Assembly (NCBI RefSeq): GCF_003574625.1
Contig: NZ_QNUJ01000006.1
Coordinates: 310,001-374,000, forward strand
DNA: 64,000 bases
Direction: 5' to 3'
Source: Shinella zoogloeoides
Lineage (GTDB): Bacteria > Pseudomonadota > Alphaproteobacteria > Rhizobiales > Rhizobiaceae
The first letter of the stretch is position 1. Every line of letters begins with the position of its first letter. The notes under the pieces are model-generated. The model made no database searches and was not told where the DNA came from. It was given only the letters and a program-made list of their open reading frames with translations. The translations under genes were made by a program, and so were the position numbers. This document shows, in pieces, positions 50,644-60,251 of the stretch.

Positions 50644-51479
50644 TGAACCTTGCCGAACGCCATCAACGGTTCCACGACCTGCACCAGTCGGGCTGCTTCG
50701 TCATCCCCAATCCGTGGGACATGGGGTCTGCCCGCATGATGGCGTCGGCCGGAGCCGCCGCGCTCGCCACCACCTCCGCCGGCTTCGCCTTCACGCTCGG
50801 CCGGCCCGACATGGGGCGGGTGACGCGCGAGGAATCGCTGAAACATGCCGAGGATATCGTCCGCGCCACGCCGCTTCCCGTCTCGGGTGATTTCGAGAAC
50901 GGCTTTGCCGATGCGCCCGACGATGTGGCCGAGACGATCCGCCTTGCGGCCGAAGTCGGCCTTTCCGGCTGCTCCATCGAAGACACGCAGATGGTGGACG
51001 GCAACCCGGCCTATGCCTTCGACCTTTCCGTCGAGCGCATCCGCGCCGCTGCCGATGCCGCCCGCTCGCTCGGCCGGCCCTTCATCCTCTGCGCCCGCGC
51101 CGACGGCGTGATGAACGGCGTCTACGATCTCGACGAAGCCATCCGCCGCATCCAGGCCTTCGAAAAGGCCGGGGCGGATCTGCTCTATGTTCCGGTACCG
51201 CCGGGTGCCGAGGAGCTGAAGCGCGTGCTCGCCTCCGTCTCGAAGCCCGTCAACGCGCTTGCCGCCGGGCCGCTGCGCCAGCTCACGGTGCCGCAGTTCG
51301 CCGCCCTCGGCGTGCGCCGCATCTCGCTCGGCTCGACGATCGCCCGCGTCACCCACGCCGCCATCGCCGAGCAGATGGACGCCATCCTCAAGGACGGCAG
51401 CTTCGCGAAACTCTCAGCGGCCGCGTCCGGCGATGCCATCAACCGGATGCTGACAGCCGGCGCCGGCGAGGCGGATTGA
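50643..51479 (+). CDS. Isocitrate lyase/PEP mutase family enzyme
   Basis: 278 residues. The PEP-mutase/isocitrate-lyase barrel signatures are FVIPNPWDMGSARMMASAGA, TTSAGFAFTLG, VSGDFENGFADAP and the Mg-binding SIEDTQ region, followed by ILCARADGV. Members cleave C-C bonds (2-methylisocitrate, oxaloacetate) or P-C bonds. Coupled by TGATG to the second oxidoreductase, so it probably handles the carbon skeleton left after demethylation. Exact reaction unknown. Confidence 0.87.
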   Translation: MNLAERHQRFHDLHQSGCFVIPNPWDMGSARMMASAGAAALATTSAGFAFTLGRPDMGRVTREESLKHAEDIVRATPLPVSGDFENGFADAPDDVAETIRLAAEVGLSGCSIEDTQMVDGNPAYAFDLSVERIRAAADAARSLGRPFILCARADGVMNGVYDLDEAIRRIQAFEKAGADLLYVPVPPGAEELKRVLASVSKPVNALAAGPLRQLTVPQFAALGVRRISLGSTIARVTHAAIAEQMDAILKDGSFAKLSAAASGDAINRMLTAGAGEAD

Positions 51480-51497
51480 TCTTTTTCCGTGTAATGC

Positions 51498-52013
51498 CTA
51501 GCGGGTGGCCGCGCGCACGTCCCTGACGCCGAAGTCGAATTCGGGCGTCGTGACGGGGGTGAGGTCGAGGCCGGGGAAGACGGCGAAGGTGCTGAAGGTC
51601 TGGCTTTCGCCCGGCAGCACGCGCAGCACGATCAGGGCGCTGTCGCGGCCCGCCTCGCGGCAGGCGCCGTTCGGGCAATCGGAGAGCACCACGTCGAGCC
51701 GGAAGGATTGCAGCGGCATCGTGCCCTTGTTCGTGAGGCGGCCGGTGACGCGGTAGCTCGTCTTGGTCTGGCCGACGCTCGCCTGCATTTCGGAGAGGGA
51801 AACGTCGTCGGCGGTAAGCGCCGCTGCCGTGCTGCCGGGTGTCGCGGGATCGCTCGACGGCACCCGCTCGTCGACGAACCAGACGAGAAGCGCGCCGGCA
51901 AGGCCGATGGCGACCACGATGGTCAGAACGGGTTCAACCCAGCTTTGGAAGCGTCGAAAACGCAATGCGAGATACAGAATGGCCGCCGCCGCGACCGCAA
52001 ATGCCCAGATCAT
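51498..52013 (-). CDS. Membrane-anchored protein of unknown function
   Basis: 171 residues from the ATG after aggaggacgggg. Two N-terminal hydrophobic helices (IWAFAVAAAAILYLALRF; VLTIVVAIGLAGALLVWF) and then a beta-rich periplasmic domain with YRVTGRLTNKGTMPLQSFRL and two cysteines (DCPNGACREAG), like FxLYD/DUF3426-type extracellular domains. Function unknown. Confidence 0.65.
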   Translation of the reverse strand: MIWAFAVAAAAILYLALRFRRFQSWVEPVLTIVVAIGLAGALLVWFVDERVPSSDPATPGSTAAALTADDVSLSEMQASVGQTKTSYRVTGRLTNKGTMPLQSFRLDVVLSDCPNGACREAGRDSALIVLRVLPGESQTFSTFAVFPGLDLTPVTTPEFDFGVRDVRAATR

Positions 52014-52092
52014 CCCCGTCCTCCTGGGACTGGTATAGCCTGCGCGACGGGCGGCCGGAAGGGTATTCGGCTTCAAATCGCCTTGAACGGTC

Positions 52093-52266
52093 TCAGACCA
52101 CGGCGCTGCCGGCCATCAGGGCAAGAACCAGGAAAATCAGGAAGATGACGAGCGCGATCACGAAGAGGACCTTCGCGATGGTGGCCGTCGCGGCCGATAC
52201 GCCGGAAAAACCAAGGAAGCCGGCGATCAGTGAGATGACGAGGAAAATCAAGGCCCATTTCAGCAT
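52093..52266 (-). CDS. DUF1328 small membrane protein
   Basis: 57 residues from the ATG after ggaggcaccgcc. Two TM helices: [20 protein letters not shown] and [20 protein letters not shown]. This is the DUF1328/YtjA family, often stress-induced, of unknown biochemical role. An upstream in-frame ATG (52,311) is not supported by the ribosome site. Confidence 0.88.
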   Translation of the reverse strand: MLKWALIFLVISLIAGFLGFSGVSAATATIAKVLFVIALVIFLIFLVLALMAGSAVV

Positions 52267-52318
52267 GGCGGTGCCTCCTGTTTGATGGAAGGCAAGACGC
52301 GTGAAGGGCAAGAAAGTT

Positions 52319-52341
52319 CCGGGGCGCTGGAGACGCCCCGG
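52319..52341 (-). terminator. Terminator of the polyamine operon
   Basis: Stem ccggggcg...cgccccgg; read on the minus strand it is followed by aactttcttg. It lies 33 nt past the aldehyde dehydrogenase stop. Confidence 0.6.
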
Positions 52342-52373
52342 CAGGTGGCCGCGCGCGAGGGCGGCGGGGAGGG

Positions 52374-53801
52374 TCAGCCGTGGTTGATCATGACGTGGCG
52401 GACGGCGGTGTAGTCCTCCAGCGCGTAGATCGACATGTCCTTGCCGTAGCCCGACTGCTTGACGCCGCCATGGGGCATTTCGGTCGTCAGCATGAAGTGG
52501 GTGTTGATCCAGGTGCAGCCGTATTGCAGGCGGGAGGCCGCCTTCATGGCCTTGCCGATATCCTTCGTCCAGACGGAGGAGGCGAGGCCGTAGTCGCTGT
52601 CGTTGGCCCAGCCGATGGCCTGCTCGGCATCGGAGAAGCGGGTGACGGAGACGACCGGGCCGAAGACCTCGCGGCGCACGATCTCGTCGTCCTGCGTCGC
52701 GCCGGCGACGACCGTCGGCTGGAAGAAGTAGCCGTCGTCGCTGCCGGGGCGCCCGCCCGCGGTGATCTCGATATGCTTCACCTCGGCGGCGCGCTCTACG
52801 AAGCTCGCCACGCGGTCACGCTGGCGCCTGGAGATCAGCGGGCCGATCTCGTTCTGCGTGTCGTCGGGGTCGTTGTACTTGATGGTCGAGACGGCGGCCG
52901 AGAGGTCGGCGACCAGTTTCTCGTAGATGCCGTCCTGCGCATAGATGCGGCAGGCGGCGGTGCAGTCCTGCCCTGCATTGTAGTAGCCGAAGGCGCGGAT
53001 GCCGGAGACGACGGCTTCGAGATCGGCATCGTCGAAGACGACGACCGGGGCCTTGCCGCCGAGTTCCAGATGGGTGCGCTTGACGGTCTTGGCGGCGGCG
53101 GCCAGCACCTTCTTGCCGGTGGCGACGTCGCCGGTGATGGAGACCATGTTGATCTTCGGATGGTTGATCAGTGCGTTGCCGACCGTCTCGCCGCGACCGA
53201 GCACGATGTTGACCACGCCTTCCGGCAGGATGTCGGCCAAGAGCTTGGCCATCTTCAGCGCCGTCAGCGGCGTCTGCTCGGAGGGCTTGAAGACGACGGT
53301 GTTGCCGCCGGCGATCGCGGGGGCGAGCTTCCAGGCCATCATCATCAGCGGATAGTTCCACGGCGCGATGGAGCCGACGATGCCGACCGGGTCGCGGCGC
53401 ACCATGGAGGTGAAGCCGGGCAGATACTCGGCGGCGACCGGGGCGTGCAGCGAGCGGATCGCGCCGGCGAAGAAGCGCCAGCAGTCGACGATGGCGGGCA
53501 GTTCGTCGTTGCGGGCGGCGTTGATCGGCTTGCCGCAGTTGAGGGATTCGAGCGCGGCGAAGGCGTCCGAGTCCTTCTCGATGGCGTCGGCGATGCGCAG
53601 GAGATAGCCGGAGCGTTCGGCGGGCGTGGTGGTCGCCCAGGAGACGAAGGCCTTCTCGGCGGCGTCGACGGCGGCGTCGATCTGCGCATGGGACGCCTCA
53701 GGCAGGTCGACGATCTTGCCGCCGGTCTTCGGGTTCAGGATGTGCTCTTCCGCCTCGGTGCCGGCCTCGAAGCGCGAGCCGATCAGCATCTGGGTGTCCA
53801 T
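52374..53801 (-). CDS. patD: Gamma-aminobutyraldehyde dehydrogenase
   Basis: 475 residues from [14 protein letters not shown]. The NAD-dependent aldehyde dehydrogenase fold has PWNYP (Asn149), ELGGK (Glu246) and the catalytic Cys280 in GQDCTAACR; the length matches PatD/YdcW (474). It oxidises gamma-aminobutyraldehyde, made from putrescine, to GABA. It is the last gene of the transporter operon, 23 nt after the permease, so imported putrescine is its likely source. Confidence 0.88.
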   Translation of the reverse strand: MDTQMLIGSRFEAGTEAEEHILNPKTGGKIVDLPEASHAQIDAAVDAAEKAFVSWATTTPAERSGYLLRIADAIEKDSDAFAALESLNCGKPINAARNDELPAIVDCWRFFAGAIRSLHAPVAAEYLPGFTSMVRRDPVGIVGSIAPWNYPLMMMAWKLAPAIAGGNTVVFKPSEQTPLTALKMAKLLADILPEGVVNIVLGRGETVGNALINHPKINMVSITGDVATGKKVLAAAAKTVKRTHLELGGKAPVVVFDDADLEAVVSGIRAFGYYNAGQDCTAACRIYAQDGIYEKLVADLSAAVSTIKYNDPDDTQNEIGPLISRRQRDRVASFVERAAEVKHIEITAGGRPGSDDGYFFQPTVVAGATQDDEIVRREVFGPVVSVTRFSDAEQAIGWANDSDYGLASSVWTKDIGKAMKAASRLQYGCTWINTHFMLTTEMPHGGVKQSGYGKDMSIYALEDYTAVRHVMINHG

Positions 53802-53824
53802 GATGTTCTCCCTTGTCGTTTGGT

Positions 53825-54640
53825 TCATTTGCCGCCGCCGGCGACCTGGTCGCCGTCGCGGGTGAGGTAGTAGGCGCCGAGGATCGGCAGGAAGGTGACG
53901 AGCACGACCACCATGGCGACGACGTTCGTCACCGGCCGCTGGCGGGGGCGCACGAGTTCCTCGAGCATCCAGATCGGCAGGGTGGATTGCTGGCCGGCGG
54001 TGAAGGTGGTGACGATCACCTCGTCGAAGGACAGCGCGAAGGCGAGCATGCCGCCGGCGAGCAGCGCCGTGCCGATATTCGGCAGGATGACGTAGCGGAA
54101 CGTCTGGAAGCTGTCGGCGCCGAGGTCCATGGAGGCTTCGATCAGCGAGCCGGAGATGCGGCGGAAGCGGGCGACGGCGTTGTTGTAGACGACCACGACG
54201 CAGAAGGTCGCGTGGCCGAGCACGATGGTCCAGAAGGAGAAGGGGATCTCCGCGAAGGAGAAGGCCGAGCGCAGCGCGATGCCCGTGATGATGCCGGGAA
54301 GCGCGATAGGCAGGATCACCAGCAGCGAGACCGTCTCACGGCCGAAGAAGCGCGTGCGGGAGACGGCGGCGGCGCAGAGCGTGCCGAGCACCAGCGCGAC
54401 GGCCGTCGAGATCGACGCGACGCGGACGGAAAGCCCCATCGCCTCCCAGACATCAGGCCGGTTCCAGGCAACGGCGAACCATTGCAGCGTATAGCCCGGC
54501 GGCGGGAACTGGTAGCTCTTCTCCTCCGTGGTGAAGGCGTAGAGGAAGATGAGCAGGATCGGCAGGTGCAGGAAGGCAAGGCCGGCGCCGGCGGCGATCT
54601 TCAGGCCGAGCGGGGCGGAGGTGTTCTTGTCAGAGCGCAT
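53825..54640 (-). CDS. ydcV: Polyamine-type ABC transporter permease (YdcV/PotC-like)
   Basis: 271 residues from [20 protein letters not shown] with about six TM segments. The permease coupling loop is [20 protein letters not shown]. PotC subfamily features are [14 protein letters not shown] and the [16 protein letters not shown] periplasmic segment ([12 protein letters not shown]). It forms the channel with the next upstream permease, whose stop it overlaps by 11 nt. Confidence 0.9.
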   Translation of the reverse strand: MRSDKNTSAPLGLKIAAGAGLAFLHLPILLIFLYAFTTEEKSYQFPPPGYTLQWFAVAWNRPDVWEAMGLSVRVASISTAVALVLGTLCAAAVSRTRFFGRETVSLLVILPIALPGIITGIALRSAFSFAEIPFSFWTIVLGHATFCVVVVYNNAVARFRRISGSLIEASMDLGADSFQTFRYVILPNIGTALLAGGMLAFALSFDEVIVTTFTAGQQSTLPIWMLEELVRPRQRPVTNVVAMVVVLVTFLPILGAYYLTRDGDQVAGGGK

Positions 54641-55580
54641 CGAAGGCTCCCTGTCGCTTGGCCATCCAGAGATAGAGGCCCATGATGACGATCGGCACGA
54701 CGGAGAAGGCGGCGGCCAGCGGGATGTTGCCGGCCGTGCCCTGCTGGGCATAGACCGCCTGGCCGATGAACAGTCGCGACGAGCCGATGATCTGCGGAAT
54801 GATGTAATCGCCCAGCGTCAGCGAGAAGGTGAAGATGGAGCCGGCGATGATGCCGGGCAGCGCCAGCGGAAACAGCACGTAGCGGAAGGTCTGGCCGGGA
54901 TTGCCGCCGAGGTCGGCGGACGCCTCGATGAGGTTGCCCGGCACGCGCTCCAGCGAGGCCTGGATCGGCAGGATCATGAAGGGCATCCAGACATAGATGA
55001 AGACGATGAAGGTGCCGGTATAGCTGATGGAGAGCGAGGAGCCGCCGACGACCGGGAGGGCAAGCCACGCATCGAGCAGCCACAGCAGGTGCAGCTTGGC
55101 GAAGAACCAGGTGAGGATGCCTTCCTTGGCAAGGATCAGCTTCCAGGCATAGATTTTCACGAGATAGCTCGACCACAGCGGCAGCATGACGCCGAGATAG
55201 AAGATGACCTTCCATTTCCCCTTGGCATAGCGCGCCGCATAATAGGCGATGGGGAAGGCGATGATCGCTGACGCTATCGTCACCAGCGCGGCCATCAGCA
55301 CGGTGCGCAGGATGATGTCGAAGTTCGAGGGTATGAGGAGCTGCTTGTAGGTGGCGAGCGTGAACTCGTAATTGATCAGCCCCGAAAAGTCGTCGATCGA
55401 GAAGAAGCTCTGCAGGAGCAGCGCGAAGAGCGAACCGAGATAGATGACGCCGAGCCAGAGCAGCGGCGGCGTCAGCATCAGGAGCAGCAGGATGCCCGGA
55501 TTGCGCCAGAAGAAATCCGAGAGCTGCCCGAAGGCGCCTTGCCGGCGCGCGAGAATTGAGGTGTCGGTGACGGTGCTCAT
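54630..55580 (-). CDS. ydcU: Polyamine-type ABC transporter permease (YdcU/PotB-like)
   Basis: 316 residues, about six TM segments, with the coupling loop [20 protein letters not shown] and a PotB-type opening [20 protein letters not shown]. Its stop is followed at once by the second permease, and it overlaps the ATPase gene by 4 nt. It forms the channel partner for polyamine uptake. Confidence 0.9.
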   Translation of the reverse strand: MSTVTDTSILARRQGAFGQLSDFFWRNPGILLLLMLTPPLLWLGVIYLGSLFALLLQSFFSIDDFSGLINYEFTLATYKQLLIPSNFDIILRTVLMAALVTIASAIIAFPIAYYAARYAKGKWKVIFYLGVMLPLWSSYLVKIYAWKLILAKEGILTWFFAKLHLLWLLDAWLALPVVGGSSLSISYTGTFIVFIYVWMPFMILPIQASLERVPGNLIEASADLGGNPGQTFRYVLFPLALPGIIAGSIFTFSLTLGDYIIPQIIGSSRLFIGQAVYAQQGTAGNIPLAAAFSVVPIVIMGLYLWMAKRQGAFDAL

Positions 55581-56572
55581 TGGGCGCCGTCCATGGTGTG
55601 CAGGTCCTGCGGCAGGAAGGAGAGGGTGACGGTCTCGCCCTCGGCGGGTACCGCGATGGAAGCCGGCAGCATGGCGGCGACGCGCGCGCCGTTCGCTTCC
55701 ACCGTGACGCGGTTCGCCGCGCCGAGGAAGCTTGCGGCCGTCACGCGGCCGGTGAACTGCTTGCGGCCGGGCGCCTCGCCGAGCGCGATGTCCTCGGGGC
55801 GCAGGCTGGCATAGTGCCGGCCGTAGCCGAGGCCATCCACGAAGTCCGGCGGCAGCACGTTGGAGGAGCCGACGAAATCCGCGACGAAGCGTGTCTGCGG
55901 CCGCTTGTAGACCTCTTCAGGCGTGCCGAGCTGCTGGATCTTGCCGTCGCTGAAGACGGCGATGCGGTCGGCCATCGACAGCGCCTCGCCCTGGTCGTGC
56001 GTGACGAAGACGAAGGTGATGCCGAGGGATTTCTGCAGCGATTTCAGCTCTTCCTGCATCTGCTCGCGCAGCTTGAGGTCGAGCGCGCCGAGCGGTTCGT
56101 CGAGGAGGAGCACGCGGGGGCGGTTGACGAGGGCGCGGGCGAGCGCCACGCGCTGGCGCTGGCCGCCGGAGAGCTGGCCGGGGCGGCGCGTGCCGTAGCC
56201 GGGCAATTTCACCATGGCGAGCGCCTCTTCCGCCGCCTTCAGCCGCTCGGCCTTGCCGACGCCCTTGACCATCAGGCCATAGGCGACGTTTTCCAGGATC
56301 GAGAGATGCGGGAAGAGGGCATAGTCCTGGAACACCGTGTTGACGTTGCGGCGGTAGGGCGGCACGCCCTCGGCCGTCTCGCCGAAGATCTCGATATGGC
56401 CAGAGGTCGGCTGCTCGAAGCCGGCGATCAGGCGCAGGCAGGTCGTCTTGCCGGAGCCGGACGGGCCGAGCATGGCGAAGAACTCGCCCTCGGCAATGGC
56501 GAGATCCACGCTGTCGACGGCGCGCACGGCGCCGAAGTGGCGGGATACTTGCTGGAACAGGACGGCGGTCAT
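55577..56572 (-). CDS. ydcT: Polyamine-type ABC transporter ATPase (YdcT/PotA-like)
   Basis: 331 residues with Walker [11 protein letters not shown]-loop [12 protein letters not shown], signature [15 protein letters not shown], Walker [12 protein letters not shown] and the H-loop VTHDQ. The C-terminal ~100 residues form a TOBE domain ([14 protein letters not shown]...). It powers the transporter. The gene starts after a RIME-like repeat that separates it from the binding protein. Confidence 0.94.
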   Translation of the reverse strand: MTAVLFQQVSRHFGAVRAVDSVDLAIAEGEFFAMLGPSGSGKTTCLRLIAGFEQPTSGHIEIFGETAEGVPPYRRNVNTVFQDYALFPHLSILENVAYGLMVKGVGKAERLKAAEEALAMVKLPGYGTRRPGQLSGGQRQRVALARALVNRPRVLLLDEPLGALDLKLREQMQEELKSLQKSLGITFVFVTHDQGEALSMADRIAVFSDGKIQQLGTPEEVYKRPQTRFVADFVGSSNVLPPDFVDGLGYGRHYASLRPEDIALGEAPGRKQFTGRVTAASFLGAANRVTVEANGARVAAMLPASIAVPAEGETVTLSFLPQDLHTMDGAQ

Positions 56573-56597
56573 GGGGGCTCCCGGTGTTTTGTGTTCC

Positions 56598-56752
56598 GCC
56601 CCTCATCCGCCTGCCGGCACCTTCTCCCCGCAGGCGAGGAGAAGGAGGCACGAAGAGGCGTTTTCCGCTGCGGCCTTTGCCGTCGAAGCGAAACCTGTCG
56701 TGGGGCACGTTCCCTCTCCCCGTTCACGGGGAGAGGGTTAGGGTGAGGGGGC
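56598..56752. repeat. Mosaic palindromic intergenic element, copy 2 (RIME-like)
   Basis: ~155 bp between binding-protein and ATPase genes. It opens gcccctcatccgcctgccgg and closes ttagggtgaggggg, with inner palindromes ttctccccgcaggcgaggag and ctctccccgttcacggggag. It shares ends with copies at 987 and 61,966. It may also form an mRNA hairpin within the operon. Confidence 0.7.
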
Positions 56753-56757
56753 TGTTC

Positions 56758-57918
56758 TCAGCGACCGCCGATGACGCCGATATAGTCGGAGACCCAGCGG
56801 TGATAGGGCACGCACTCGCCCTGGCTTTCGCACTTCGTCGTCGGCGTGCGCCAGAAGGCGATCTTGTCGAAGTTGTCGTAGCCGTTGGTCGAGCAGCCTT
56901 CGTCGGTCAGCAGCGCATTGCCCTTGCAGGCAGCCGGAACGGAGGGAACCGCGCCGAACCAGGCGGCCGCGTCACCCTGCACCTTGGCCGAAAGCGAATG
57001 CTCCATCCACATATAGGCGCAGTTGGGGTGCTGGCTTTCGGCATGCAGCATGGTGGTGTCGGCCCAGCCGGTCACGCCCTCTTCCGGGAAGGTCGAGGCG
57101 ATCGGCTGGCCTTCCGATTTCATCAGGTTGACCTGGAACGGCCAGGAGCCCGAGGCGACGACGCCTTCGTTCTTGAAATCGTCGATCTGGATCATGGCAT
57201 CGTGCCAGTAGCGGCCGACGAGCGTGCGCTGGACGCGCAGGAGGTCGAGCGCGGCCTTGTACTGGTCTTCGTTCAGCTCGTAGGGGCTCTTGATACCGAG
57301 TTCCGGCTTGTGCGCCATCAGGTACTGGGCGGCGTCGGCGATGTGGATCGGGCCGTCATAGGCCTGCACGCGGCCCTTGTTGGACTTGCCGTCCGGCAGC
57401 GTCATTTCCTCGAAGACGACCTTCCAGCTCTTCGGCGCCTCGCCCTTGAAGGCTTCGGTGTTGTACATCAGGACGTTCGGCCCCCAGAGATAGGGCGTGC
57501 CGTAGTGGACGCCGTTCACCGTGTACCAGGGCGCGTTCTGCAGGCGCTCGTCGAGGGTCTTCCAGCTGGGGATGAGGTCGATGTTGATCGGCTGGACGCG
57601 CTTGCCGGCGACGAGGCGGAGCGAGGCGTCGCCCGAGGCGGTGACGAGGTCAAAACCGCCTTCGTTCATCAGCGCGACCATTTCGTCGGAGGTCGCGGCG
57701 GTCTTCACCGTTACCTTGCAGCTCGTCTTCTTCTCGAAGTCGGTGACCCAGTCATAGGCCTTGTCCGTCTCGCCACGCTCGATATAGCCGGCCCAGGCGA
57801 CGATGGAGACTTCTCCCTCGCCGGGGCCAAGCGCCTTCAGCGGCTCCTGGGCGATGGCGGCGGTGGCGAAGGCGAGCGAAAGGGTAAGCGCGGTGCAGGA
57901 ATGCAGAAGTCGCTTCAT
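56758..57918 (-). CDS. ydcS: Polyamine-type ABC transporter substrate-binding protein (YdcS/PotD-like)
   Basis: 386 residues from the ATG after cgggagactgtc, with a signal peptide (LLHSCTALTLSLAFATAAIAQ). Mature YdcS/PotD-type features are VSIVAWAGYIERGETDKAYD, NEGGFDLVTASGDAS and NGVHYGTPYLWGPNVL. It captures putrescine or a related polyamine. First gene of the ydcSTUV-patD operon on the minus strand. Confidence 0.9.
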   Translation of the reverse strand: MKRLLHSCTALTLSLAFATAAIAQEPLKALGPGEGEVSIVAWAGYIERGETDKAYDWVTDFEKKTSCKVTVKTAATSDEMVALMNEGGFDLVTASGDASLRLVAGKRVQPINIDLIPSWKTLDERLQNAPWYTVNGVHYGTPYLWGPNVLMYNTEAFKGEAPKSWKVVFEEMTLPDGKSNKGRVQAYDGPIHIADAAQYLMAHKPELGIKSPYELNEDQYKAALDLLRVQRTLVGRYWHDAMIQIDDFKNEGVVASGSWPFQVNLMKSEGQPIASTFPEEGVTGWADTTMLHAESQHPNCAYMWMEHSLSAKVQGDAAAWFGAVPSVPAACKGNALLTDEGCSTNGYDNFDKIAFWRTPTTKCESQGECVPYHRWVSDYIGVIGGR

Positions 57919-58041
57919 GACAGTCTCCCGGTTTGATCCGCTTCGAGCGGTATTGTTCCCGAAAGGAAAGGTGCCGCGATTTCGCCGCTTTCGCAAATTC
58001 ATTAATCAGAATGCCGGTATCGGAAATTCCGAATGGTGAAG

Positions 58042-58470
58042 TTAAGTGTCGTTCCGTGGCGCAAATCCCGCATGACGGCCGGCAAGCAACCAGTATAGGG
58101 AACCCGCGGCGCAACCGGCTATGGCTGCGGCGAGGAGGCGGGACGGCTGAAGCCACAGGAACAGCAGGCAGGTAACGAAAATCCCGGCCACAGACCAGAG
58201 GAGAAGGTAGGCCCATCGATTTCTTATCACTCGCCATTCGAAGACGGAAAGAATGGTCAGCAGTGGGACCGTGCCGGTGACGATATAGCCCGGCGCGCGA
58301 AGCACCGCCCCCCAGAGCAAGGCAGAGTAAAAAGGTAGCTCACCACGTTGGGGCTGCAGTGTCCAGGAAAGATTCGGCAGTGCGTTCAGGAACTCGAACA
58401 GAGCGCTAAAAACAACGATGCACAGGACCGTTGTCATCGTGATGGTTATCAACCGGACAAATATTCTCAT
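58042..58470 (-). CDS. Integral membrane protein of unknown function
   Basis: 142 residues with about four hydrophobic helices (FVRLITITMTTVLCIVVFSA; YIVTGTVPLLTILSVF; WAYLLLWSVAGIFVTCLLFL; LLAAAIAGCAAGSLYWLLAG). Family not recognised. It lies between the polyamine operon and a LysR gene, same strand as both. Confidence 0.6.
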   Translation of the reverse strand: MRIFVRLITITMTTVLCIVVFSALFEFLNALPNLSWTLQPQRGELPFYSALLWGAVLRAPGYIVTGTVPLLTILSVFEWRVIRNRWAYLLLWSVAGIFVTCLLFLWLQPSRLLAAAIAGCAAGSLYWLLAGRHAGFAPRNDT

Positions 58471-58545
58471 CGATCGTCTCGTGGTGCCGGATCAGTAAAA
58501 ATCTCAATCTCCGGCTTACTCAGCATTCCTTGATATACTTTTACG

Positions 58546-59454
58546 TTAGCGCCCGCGCCCGCTTCTGAGCGCTTCCGCCAGTCCCACGAAATCGCGCGCC
58601 GCCTGCGACAGACCGGAGCCCTTGCGCCAGACCATGCCGATCTGCACCACCGGCAGCGCACCGGAGACGTCGCGGCTTTCGATGCGGTCGCCTTCCAGCG
58701 ACCAGGGACGGTAGACGAGGTCGGGCAGCAGCGCGATGCCCGCGCCCGTCGCCACGAGGCTGCGCACCGCTTCCACCGAGCGGGTGCGGAAGGCGACATG
58801 CGGGCGGGCGCCGAGGGCGCTCAGCAGCTTGCCGGTATTCTCCTCGATTTCGTCCACCGTCAGCATGATCAGCGGTTCCTTCGCAATATCGCTGACGGAG
58901 ATGATGTCGGCCGAGACGAGCGGATGCCCGATGGGCAGCCACAGCCGATAGGGCGAGGTCTCGATGATCTCGGCCTGCAGCGCCATGCGGTCGCGCAGGT
59001 TCGAGATGACCATGACCGCCACGTCCAGTTCCCCGCCGACCAGCAGGTGCTCCAGATAGGAGCCGTTGTCCTCGATGGCGCTGACATCGATGCCAGGGAA
59101 GGCGCGGCGGTAGCGCGAGAGCAGGTCCGACAGCACGTAACCGGCGACAAGCGAGGTGACGCCGAGATTGAGCTGGCCCTTTTCCGGCGCCCGGTTGTCG
59201 GAGAAGGAGCGGCGGGCATCCGAGACATTGGAGAGGATTTTCGTCGCATGCCGCAGGAACTGGTGGCCGTTATGCGTCGTCGTCAGCCCGCGCGGATGGC
59301 GCTCGAAAAGTTCGACGCCGAGATCCGATTCGAGCTCCTTGATCGCCTCGGTGATCGAGGATTGCGAGATCGACAGGTTCTGCGCCGCCCGCGTCACGGA
59401 TCCCTGTTCCGCGACGGCGACGAAATACTGCAATTGCCGGAAAGTGAAAGCCAT
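58546..59454 (-). CDS. LysR-family transcriptional regulator
   Basis: 302 residues. The N-terminal winged helix is MAFTFRQLQYFVAVAEQGSV, then TRAAQNLSISQSSITEAIKE; the effector domain follows from ~90. It is divergent from a LysE-type exporter across 130 bp, the same arrangement as other LysR-LysE pairs, and it probably activates that exporter. Regulation of the polyamine operon is possible but less direct. Confidence 0.9.
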   Translation of the reverse strand: MAFTFRQLQYFVAVAEQGSVTRAAQNLSISQSSITEAIKELESDLGVELFERHPRGLTTTHNGHQFLRHATKILSNVSDARRSFSDNRAPEKGQLNLGVTSLVAGYVLSDLLSRYRRAFPGIDVSAIEDNGSYLEHLLVGGELDVAVMVISNLRDRMALQAEIIETSPYRLWLPIGHPLVSADIISVSDIAKEPLIMLTVDEIEENTGKLLSALGARPHVAFRTRSVEAVRSLVATGAGIALLPDLVYRPWSLEGDRIESRDVSGALPVVQIGMVWRKGSGLSQAARDFVGLAEALRSGRGR

Positions 59455-59584
59455 GGCGGCACTTAATAGGACGGGCGGCGGAGAGGCAAGGCGAATGGCT
59501 GCGGATGAAATGCCGCCGAGAGTTCCCCGCCCGCCATTTCCGCGATAAGCTCGCAGGCAGGAGACGAGGCCTGGAGGAGAGGAT

Positions 59585-60232
59585 ATGCCGCCGTTCGAGA
59601 TGATGCTTGCCTTTTTCGTGACGACGGCGGTCTTCGCCTATATGCCCGGCCCGGCGATGCTCTATGCGGCGGCGCAGACGATTGCGCGCGGCTGCCGCTC
59701 CGGCCTGATGGCAAGCCTCGGCATCCACCTCGGCGGCTATGCGCATGTGATCGCCGCCGCCGCGGGCCTCACGGCGCTGTTCCATGCCGTGCCCGCGCTC
59801 TATCTGGCGGTCAAGCTGCTCGGCGCGCTCTACCTCGTCTGGCTCGGGGTGCGCATGTTCCGCGCCAAGGCCGAGCCGATGGGCGATCTGGGAGCCGCGC
59901 TTCCGGCGGAACTGGCGCGCAAGAATGGCTGGCGCGCCTTCGTCGAAAGCATTTCCGTGGAGGTGCTGAACCCCAAGACGGCGATCTTCTTCCTTGCCTT
60001 CCTGCCGCAGTTCGTCGATCCCGCCGCGGCCCTGCCGGTCTGGATGCAGCTTCTTGTTCTCGGCACCATCGTCAATCTTATGTTCACCTCGGCCGATATC
60101 GTCTGCGTGTTCCTGGCCGGCGTCATCGCGAGCCGCGTGAAGGGCTCGGTGCGGATGCAGAAGACGATGCAGCGCGTCGGCGGCACGATCCTCGTCGGGC
60201 TCGGCCTCAATCTCGCCTTCCAGAAGACCTGA
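59585..60232 (+). CDS. LysE-family amino-acid/metabolite exporter
   Basis: 215 residues with about six hydrophobic segments and the conserved opening FVTTAVFAYMPGPAMLYAAA, typical of RhtB/LysE exporters, then GIHLGGYAHVIAAAAGL. It exports an amino acid or similar metabolite. Ribosome site ggaggagagg. Divergent from the LysR gene. Confidence 0.9.
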   Translation: MPPFEMMLAFFVTTAVFAYMPGPAMLYAAAQTIARGCRSGLMASLGIHLGGYAHVIAAAAGLTALFHAVPALYLAVKLLGALYLVWLGVRMFRAKAEPMGDLGAALPAELARKNGWRAFVESISVEVLNPKTAIFFLAFLPQFVDPAAALPVWMQLLVLGTIVNLMFTSADIVCVFLAGVIASRVKGSVRMQKTMQRVGGTILVGLGLNLAFQKT

Positions 60233-60251
60233 GCGCCAGCGGAACCCAGCC

